NCBI GenBank assembly: GCA_016871755.1
Contig: VHCJ01000020.1
Span: 1-55,394, forward strand
Source: Verrucomicrobiota bacterium
GTDB taxonomy: Bacteria; Verrucomicrobiota; Verrucomicrobiia; Opitutales; Opitutaceae
Reading direction: 5' to 3'
Length of the DNA stretch: 55,394 bases
The position numbers and the translations under genes were made by a program. Shown here one piece after another: positions 51,301 to 55,394 of the stretch. The notes under the pieces are model-generated. The model saw only the letters and a list, made by a program, of their open reading frames with translations, made no database searches and was not told where the DNA came from. The first letter of the stretch is position 1. Every line of letters begins with the position of its first letter.

Positions 51301-51877
51301 CTTCATCACCCGCAATCTGCCACTGTGGACGGATGGCGACGGCGTCATCGCCTCGAGCATCCGCGCCCAGAACGGTCTCGAGGACATCCCGTACTTCAAC
51401 AGCGTGACCGGCTCGCGCTTCGGCGTGCTCGCGATCAACAACATGTACATCCCGTACCTGAACGCGCTCGCGGCCAACAACGCGTCCGTGCAGGAACTGC
51501 GCAAGTGGCGCTTCAATGCCGTCACGAATTACGACTTCCAGCATCCGCGTCTCAAGGGCTTCAGCCTCGGCGGCGCGGCCCGTTGGCAGGACCGCGTGGC
51601 CGTCGGCTACGGGGTGAAGAAGAACGAGCTCGGGGTCTGGGTTTCCGACGTCAATCAGCCGTTCTTCGGCAGCGACGAGCTGGATGTCGATGTCTGGCTG
51701 CGCTACACCCGGAAGTTCCGCCGCGACAAGGTTCGCTGGACCGCGCAGCTCAACGTCCGCGATCTGTTCGGCAGCGATGATCTCATTGCCGTGACGGCGC
51801 AGCCGAACGGCACGATCGCGTCGGCCCGAATCCCGCAGCCGACACTCTGGTCGTTGACGAATACGTTCTCGTTCTAG
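48374..51877 (+). CDS. Large TonB-dependent receptor, Opitutaceae style
   Basis: A 1167-residue outer-membrane active transporter. The signal peptide (LVLGLLGLITTAAHG) is cleaved near residue 30 and followed by an Ala/Pro linker. EEDIVELTPFVVAADADRGY (about 56-75) is the TonB-box region typical of the group. The plug continues TLAGTRLRTELRDVGAAISV and RGLSGADLTRDFF, then TERVDISRGANAILFGLGSPAG, the plug/barrel junction. The 22-strand barrel fills the rest and ends in phenylalanine (LTNTFSF). It has no SusD partner, so it is not a standard SusCD pair. Substrate unknown; neighbours suggest glycans. A 284-base gap precedes it. Confidence 0.92.
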   Translation: MSSRTFPALPKSGRALVLGLLGLITTAAHGQTVPAPAPAAPAPARNSVPVVSTSANATSSPEEDIVELTPFVVAADADRGYQTTSTLAGTRLRTELRDVGAAISVVNAQFMADTASTNAKDILVYTTGTEAAGMGGNISGVSTGNGFSNPEEGLLSPNQQTRVRGLSGADLTRDFFATDIGMDSYNTERVDISRGANAILFGLGSPAGIINNQLKMANLRRNGVTFSQNVSRYGSHREILDVNQVVLKNQLAVRVIGLNDEEEFRQKPAFENDRRLYAAMRWEPKLVRNGLTQLQVSYEDGSIRANRPRVTPPADGLSVWFNVLNKVQLDPTNPSAVTNNPFLAAHLGSAGRWFGQVGAVFTDPASNAQGGNGVPPYMMSRGGAPFTQWFGVGNYTSLGNNAAFFLNQQFAPAGQAYAGLWRYQEIRDPSVFNFYDTLLDGPNKSEGSDFNALNAVLRQTFLNDAIGFEVAYDKQDHARRNRSLIGFDAATIHVDMQTKLVDGKPNPNFGRPYFASDSIGNYSIDTDREAFRATAYTTVDFTRRNGLSRFLGRHIFTGVYSDQESTRLSRTHQGYVYTLDQNVYADNPSAQSYPGYAAIHYLGPSIANLSSPAGANVQGLTALHSPAPTGTALLFDNRTDVWTYAPVSVLDAEGSLDKLYTNASRALNETKSQSLIWQSFLLNRKLVGLVGWRRDEFSLFDAGVPKRVPVTDQVNPFDPTWTYPSTPTIDAKDETVSWSIVGHAPEVIKRRFPRGTDVSLSYNRSENFRPSSTVADVYGRPFAPPSGSTEDAGITLSLADNKFVLRVIRYETTQTNNASTFYNTFWPGNDIVRAMNGLRGSQTSEVLINRWFGFAPGDSRYLPLRASLTNPAQANVANPTLTSAETAARNAWFAARTREEWLKRVDPLLVSNWNITQNSSGTWSATRPPNVGNIADTLSRGWEFEATYNPRPNWRMTFNAARQEAFRANYGKDFEDFITRNLPLWTDGDGVIASSIRAQNGLEDIPYFNSVTGSRFGVLAINNMYIPYLNALAANNASVQELRKWRFNAVTNYDFQHPRLKGFSLGGAARWQDRVAVGYGVKKNELGVWVSDVNQPFFGSDELDVDVWLRYTRKFRRDKVRWTAQLNVRDLFGSDDLIAVTAQPNGTIASARIPQPTLWSLTNTFSF

Positions 51878-51911
51878 CCGCCGACGGCGCGGCTCCTCGG
51901 CCGCCCCCGGC

Positions 51912-51942
51912 GGGCGGCCCCGGACACCCTCCGGGGCCGCCC
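51912..51942. terminator. Perfect 13-bp hairpin after the TonB receptor gene
   Basis: GGGCGGCCCCGGA-CACCC-TCCGGGGCCGCCC, 35 bases past the stop. A perfect and very GC-rich stem with a five-base loop; no T-run follows. Probably the 3' end of the receptor message. Confidence 0.6.
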
Positions 51943-52047
51943 ACCGAGCGGGAGCCGCGGGTTGAGGGGAGCGTCCCTGAGCCCAATCGCCGGGCGGGAG
52001 CCGCCGTCGGCCGACCGTCGGAGCGAGCCTCCTGAGGGTGACCGCGC

Positions 52048-52077
52048 GCACGATCCCGCTCTGCAGCGGGATCGTGC
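52048..52077. terminator. Second perfect 13-bp hairpin in the same convergent gap
   Basis: GCACGATCCCGCT-CTGC-AGCGGGATCGTGC lies 17 bases beyond the stop of the converging dehydrogenase gene. No T-run. It may end the dehydrogenase message, with the first hairpin ending the receptor message. Confidence 0.6.
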
Positions 52078-52093
52078 TCGGTCGGACGTCAGA

Positions 52094-54241
52094 TCAGGAT
52101 CCCTCCGGCAGCGAGAACGCCACGAAGGCGTCACCGCTGGGCGTTCCGCTCTTGCCGCCGCCGCAGGTGATGACCACGAAGGGGCGCCCGCCGATCGAGT
52201 AGACGGCGGGCGTCGCATAGCCGGCGGCCGGCAAGCGCGCCCGCCACAATTCGCGGCCGTCCCGGCGGTCGAAGGCGCGGATGTGTTCGTCCCGGCTCGC
52301 CGCGATGATCACGAGGCCACCCGCCGTCACGACCGGACCGCCATAATTCTCGGTGCCGGTCGGGGGAATGCCCTGCGCCACCAACTCGGGGTATTCGCCC
52401 AGCGGCACGCGCCAGCGGTACTCGCCCGTGTTGAGGTCGATGGCGTTGAGCGTCCCCCACGGTGGCTTCACCGCCGGGTAGCCGTCGGGGTCGAGGAAGC
52501 GGTTGTATCCGGTGTGCGTATACGGCGGCCCCGCTTCGCGCCGCTCCGCCGCCGGCGCGCCCGGCAGCGCCAGCGACACGAGGGTGCCGTCCTTCTCCGC
52601 TTCGCCGCGGAGGAAGTCCACGACCGCGCCCCGCTCCTTCGCCGAGAGGAATCCCCAAGCCGGCATGACGCCGCGACCCCGCAGGATCACGTCCGCGATC
52701 TGGTCGCGGGAAAGGCGCGAACCGATGTCCACGAGGGAGGGAATGTTCGCCGCCGCGTTGCCCCGCTGGTCCGGGCCGTGGCAGCCCGCGCAGTTCTGCA
52801 GGTAAACGTGACGTCCAAGGCTGCCGCCGCCGTCGCGCACGTCGATCATCGTCAGGATCCACGGCATCTCGTTTGAATTGACATAAAGAACCCCCTCCGG
52901 ATCCGCCGCCGCCCCGCCCCACTCCGCCGCTCCGTCGAAGCCGGGGAAGATTACCGTCCCTTCCTTGCTCGGCGGCACCCACGGGGCGTGCGGGCGCAGG
53001 CGGATGAAGCGTTCCAAGACCGCCCGGTGCGCCTCCGGCGTACGCCGCGTAATCTCGTCCGCCGTGAACACTTGGCGCGCGAAGGGCTCCGGGAGCAACG
53101 GCCGCGGCTGCGTGGGCGACGTGACCTCGCCCACCAGGTCCGAACTGGGCGCGATGTCCTCGACGATCGGAAAAAGCGGCTCGCCGGTCTCGCGGTGGAA
53201 GACGAAGACATGACCCGACTTCGTCGGCTGGGCGACCGCCGGGATCTCCCGGCCATCCCGCTTCACAGTCACCAGCGTCGGCGGCGCCGGAAGGTCGCGG
53301 TCCCAGAGGTCGTGCCGCACAAACTGGTAATGCCAGATGCGCCGGCCCGTCGCCGCATCAAGCGCCAGCAGGCAGTTCGCGTACAGGTTGTTCCCCACCC
53401 GATCCCCTCCCCAGAAGTCAAAGGATGCCGAACCGGTCGGGCAAAAGACCATCCCCCGCTCCGCATCCACCGTCATCCCAGCCCACACGTTCGCCCCGCC
53501 CGCTCGCTGCCAGGCATCCGGCGGCCAGGTCTCGTACCCCGGTTCCCCGGGGTGCGGGATGGTCCGAAAGGTCCAGACCAACCGACCCGAGCGAACGTCG
53601 TAAGCGCGGATGTGCCCGGGCGCGGCCGGAGCCGGGCCTTCGCCCACCCGCATGCCCATGATGATGAGGTCGCGGAACACCACGCCGGGCGTGTTCACGA
53701 AGAGGTTCAGCCCCCGCGCGTCACGCCCCAGGTTGTCCGAAAGGTCGATCCGTCCGCCGTCGCCAAAATCCTCCGCCAGCCGACCCGTCGCTGCATCAAT
53801 CGCATGGAGGAAACGTCCGGCGCCAAAGTACAGGCGCCTCTGTTTGCCGTCCGTCCACGTTGCCAAGCCGCGGCTCAACCCGGCGGTCTGCCCCGACTCG
53901 AACCGCCAGCGCTGCCGCCCGGTCGCCGCATCCAGCGCCGCGACCGCGAGCCCGGGAGTCGTGACATAAATCGCGCCGTCCACCATCAGCGGATTGCACT
54001 GGTTCTGGGTCTTGTTGCCCCGCGTGTCGCCCGAATTCCAGGTCCACACCGGGCGCAACTGCGCCACGTTTCCGGGGGTCAGCTCATGCACCGCCGAATA
54101 GTGCGTCGCCCCGGCATCGCCGAGGTACGCCGGCCACTCCGCCGCCGCCAGCACCGGCAGGCCCACGGAGACGGCGAGGAACAGGCGGGAACGACGGACC
54201 AAGCGGTCCGTCGAGGGGCGACACAGGGGAGGGAATCGCAT
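52094..54241 (-). CDS. PQQ-dependent dehydrogenase with internal cytochrome c domain
   Basis: A 715-residue periplasmic quinoprotein. After a signal peptide (SRLFLAVSVGLPVLAAA) the eight-bladed propeller starts EWPAYLGDAGATHYSAVHEL, with tryptophan-docking repeats such as ALDAATGRQRWRF, AYDVRSGRLVWTF and LALDAATGRRIWHYQFVRHDLWDRDLP. A cytochrome c module interrupts the propeller: YLQNCAGCHGPDQRGN with CxxCH at 484-488 and likely axial Met526 in RGRGVMPAWG. The last blades return after it (NAIDLNTGEYRWRVPLGEY, IRAFDRRDGRELWRARLPAAGYATP). It should oxidise an alcohol or sugar and pass electrons to its own heme. No PQQ synthesis genes are in the window. Confidence 0.9.
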   Translation of the reverse strand: MRFPPLCRPSTDRLVRRSRLFLAVSVGLPVLAAAEWPAYLGDAGATHYSAVHELTPGNVAQLRPVWTWNSGDTRGNKTQNQCNPLMVDGAIYVTTPGLAVAALDAATGRQRWRFESGQTAGLSRGLATWTDGKQRRLYFGAGRFLHAIDAATGRLAEDFGDGGRIDLSDNLGRDARGLNLFVNTPGVVFRDLIIMGMRVGEGPAPAAPGHIRAYDVRSGRLVWTFRTIPHPGEPGYETWPPDAWQRAGGANVWAGMTVDAERGMVFCPTGSASFDFWGGDRVGNNLYANCLLALDAATGRRIWHYQFVRHDLWDRDLPAPPTLVTVKRDGREIPAVAQPTKSGHVFVFHRETGEPLFPIVEDIAPSSDLVGEVTSPTQPRPLLPEPFARQVFTADEITRRTPEAHRAVLERFIRLRPHAPWVPPSKEGTVIFPGFDGAAEWGGAAADPEGVLYVNSNEMPWILTMIDVRDGGGSLGRHVYLQNCAGCHGPDQRGNAAANIPSLVDIGSRLSRDQIADVILRGRGVMPAWGFLSAKERGAVVDFLRGEAEKDGTLVSLALPGAPAAERREAGPPYTHTGYNRFLDPDGYPAVKPPWGTLNAIDLNTGEYRWRVPLGEYPELVAQGIPPTGTENYGGPVVTAGGLVIIAASRDEHIRAFDRRDGRELWRARLPAAGYATPAVYSIGGRPFVVITCGGGKSGTPSGDAFVAFSLPEGS

Positions 54242-54503
54242 GGGGTTACCTACTCCTTCCGAGTCCCGCCGGAGCCGTCAACCCCCGATCCCAGAACGAG
54301 TCCGCCATGGGTAGCTTCTCCGGCGCACCGTTCGTCCTCGGTCGGACCTACCCCCTCTCGCTCAAGCTCGTCTGGAAGGCGATCCCACCGACCCAGGGCC
54401 CCCACCGCTGTGGGATCCGGACCAAGGGCAATGCGGAACGCGTGCCGTCCGGTCCAACCATGACCGAGATGAAAACGGTCGGATCCCGCCGGCCGGGCGA
54501 ACC

Positions 54504-54521
54504 AGCCGCGGCATCGCGGCT
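54504..54521 (-). terminator. Hairpin at the pseudopilin stop codon
   Basis: AGCCGCG-ATGC-CGCGGCT on the minus strand begins with the last base of the stop codon. A perfect 7-bp stem; a TTTT occurs only some 20 bases later. Weak terminator candidate. Confidence 0.35.
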
Positions 54522-55006
54522 CAGAGGTCCAGTGCGAGCCGGAGGCTCGATCCGTCGAACGTCAGGGAACCCGCGCTGATGTCGCCGTCGTCGATCATTT
54601 CGTCCACCTTGACGTACACCGAACGAGTCATCAGGCCGCCAGAGAGCACGATCGTGGCGGTGCCGGCGTCGGAATCCGACTCCCACTGCCAGTATCCGCC
54701 AATCGGAGACTCCTCCCCCCAGTTGGCCGGCAGGGCCGTGCGCATGCCTTCCGGAACCTCGCCGGCGCCGCCGGAGGGCGGCCATCCCGCATTTTCCAAG
54801 GAATAGGTCGTGAAGGCCGTCCGGAACGCGCGAAGATCCCCGGCGATCCGCGCCGCCTGCGATTTCTCCCGCATCACCCGGAACGCCGGGATGGCCATCG
54901 CGGCCAGGAACCCGATGACGGTCACGGCGACGATGATCTCGAGGAGGGTGAAGCCGGCGACTTGGCGGGCGCGGGAAGGCACGGAGCAACGGAGCTTTCC
55001 AGACAT
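54521..55006 (-). CDS. Type IV pilin-like pseudopilin (GspG/GspH-like)
   Basis: A 161-residue prepilin. The leader is short and basic and ends at Gly18; after the peptidase site comes FTLLEIIVAVTVIGFLAAMAIPAF with the conserved Glu at position +5 (Glu23). A helix continues REKSQAARIAGDLRAFRTAFTTYSLENAGWPPSG, resembling GspG and the verrucomicrobial DUF1559-like pseudopilins, then a beta-rich head (YWQWESDSDAGTATIVLSGG). The ATG at 55006 gives a normal leader; the longer frame adds 68 unrelated residues. No other secretion gene is adjacent, as is common for scattered pseudopilins in this phylum. Confidence 0.88.
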   Translation of the reverse strand: MSGKLRCSVPSRARQVAGFTLLEIIVAVTVIGFLAAMAIPAFRVMREKSQAARIAGDLRAFRTAFTTYSLENAGWPPSGGAGEVPEGMRTALPANWGEESPIGGYWQWESDSDAGTATIVLSGGLMTRSVYVKVDEMIDDGDISAGSLTFDGSSLRLALDL

Positions 55007-55097
55007 CGCGATGACAAGAGTGGATAGAATACCCCAGACTGCTTTTACAGCCTCGTGACAACCGGGGCCGGAGGCGTCCGGTTGCAAAGCGGCTGTC

Positions 55098-55394
55098 CTA
55101 GGGATTTTGGCGGAAGACGAACACGCCCTTCTTGTTGACGATCGCGAGATCGAGTCGGCCATCGCCGTCGAGATCACCCACCGGGAACTGGCAGCCCACC
55201 CCGGAATCATCGTCCACCCGCACCGGGGTGAAGCTTGCTCCGGAGGTGCCGCGGACGAGTCGGAACACGTACAGCACCGCCGGCGCGTTCGGCTCCGGAT
55301 CGCCCTTGTCCCCGTGCGCCCAGTGCCGCTTGCCCGTGATCAGATCCTTCAGGCCGTCTCCGTCCATGTCCTCCAGCATGACCGCGTGCGGCTG
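55098..55394 (-). CDS. FG-GAP/VCBS repeat protein, 5' end outside the window
   Basis: The last 98 residues of a larger protein that enters from the right edge in the same frame (PHAVMLEDMDGDGLKDLITG). Two FG-GAP repeats with the calcium-binding pattern are visible: DMDGDGLKDLITGKRHW and GDLDGDGRLDLAIVNKKG. Such repeats build extracytoplasmic beta-propellers, and the WAHG-type sequence between them recurs in exported Planctomycetota and Verrucomicrobiota proteins. The in-window ATG at 55379 is internal. It precedes the pseudopilin gene on the same strand. Confidence 0.82.
   Translation of the reverse strand, partial: QPHAVMLEDMDGDGLKDLITGKRHWAHGDKGDPEPNAPAVLYVFRLVRGTSGASFTPVRVDDDSGVGCQFPVGDLDGDGRLDLAIVNKKGVFVFRQNP

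Noticed and set aside
1-55394. CRISPR array, tRNA, rRNA, insertion sequence, prophage or secondary-metabolite cluster
   Set aside because: I saw no regularly spaced repeats, no cloverleaf, no transposase or integrase, and no core biosynthetic enzyme.

Overview
The window reads as chromosomal DNA of a free-living, Gram-negative, high-GC bacterium, most likely Verrucomicrobiota close to Opitutaceae. Support comes from the very large TonB-dependent receptor with its Opitutaceae-style plug start, the PQQ dehydrogenase with an internal cytochrome c domain, the DUF1080 and FG-GAP proteins, a lone pseudopilin, and starts that mostly lack a Shine-Dalgarno sequence. The lineage is an inference from protein style, not from a marker gene. 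I see no rRNA, tRNA, CRISPR, insertion sequence or prophage.

Layout. 1-4.6 kb: a fucose-isomerase-fold protein, a DUF1653 protein, a NamZ/DUF1343 murein lipoprotein and a FAD oxidoreductase. 4.6-9.8 kb: a SlyD-like FKBP, then the widespread tesA / ybbA-ybbP arrangement (divergent esterase and ABC exporter) with a small unknown gene coupled to tesA. 9.9-16.4 kb: three large membrane proteins (unknown, GT-C-like, fused spermidine-synthase-like) and a TerC protein. 16.4-20.5 kb: Hsp20, a MalY/PatB C-S lyase, a DusB-type tRNA enzyme and MarC. 20.5-25 kb: a Pro/Ala-rich membrane protein with a duplicated motif, a small exported protein, RarD, an exported FKBP, a glycine-rich RRM protein with a textbook terminator, and an exported PrxQ-type peroxiredoxin with a structured leader. 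25-32.5 kb: a kinase-fold orphan, a DctA/GltP symporter, an OleD-like dehydrogenase, a phosphoesterase, a YgjP-type metalloprotease, a sialate O-acetylesterase and an SDR. 32.5-36.3 kb: divergent uvrC and cinA, then an HDOD protein. 36.3-41.4 kb: an OmpR-type two-component system beside degP, then a YqhD-like alcohol dehydrogenase. 41.6-48.1 kb: a GH42-like glycosidase with a sodium:solute symporter, a Tat-exported aminotransferase broken by an in-frame stop, a DUF1080 protein and an orphan RelE/ParE toxin. 48.4-55.4 kb: a TonB receptor, a PQQ/cytochrome c dehydrogenase, a pseudopilin and a truncated FG-GAP protein.

How it fits together. Most genes are housekeeping or envelope functions in short units. 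A glycan-use theme recurs (isomerase, NamZ, sialate esterase, GH42-like enzyme with SSS symporter, DUF1080, TonB receptor). A second theme is envelope protein quality control (two FKBPs, DegP with a neighbouring two-component system). I did not find a clear new multi-gene system. The best leads are the nonsense-split aminotransferase, the kinase-like orphan, CinA with an altered deamidase signature, UvrC without its usual cysteine cluster, the duplicated-motif membrane protein, and the mutually exclusive hairpins in front of the peroxiredoxin.
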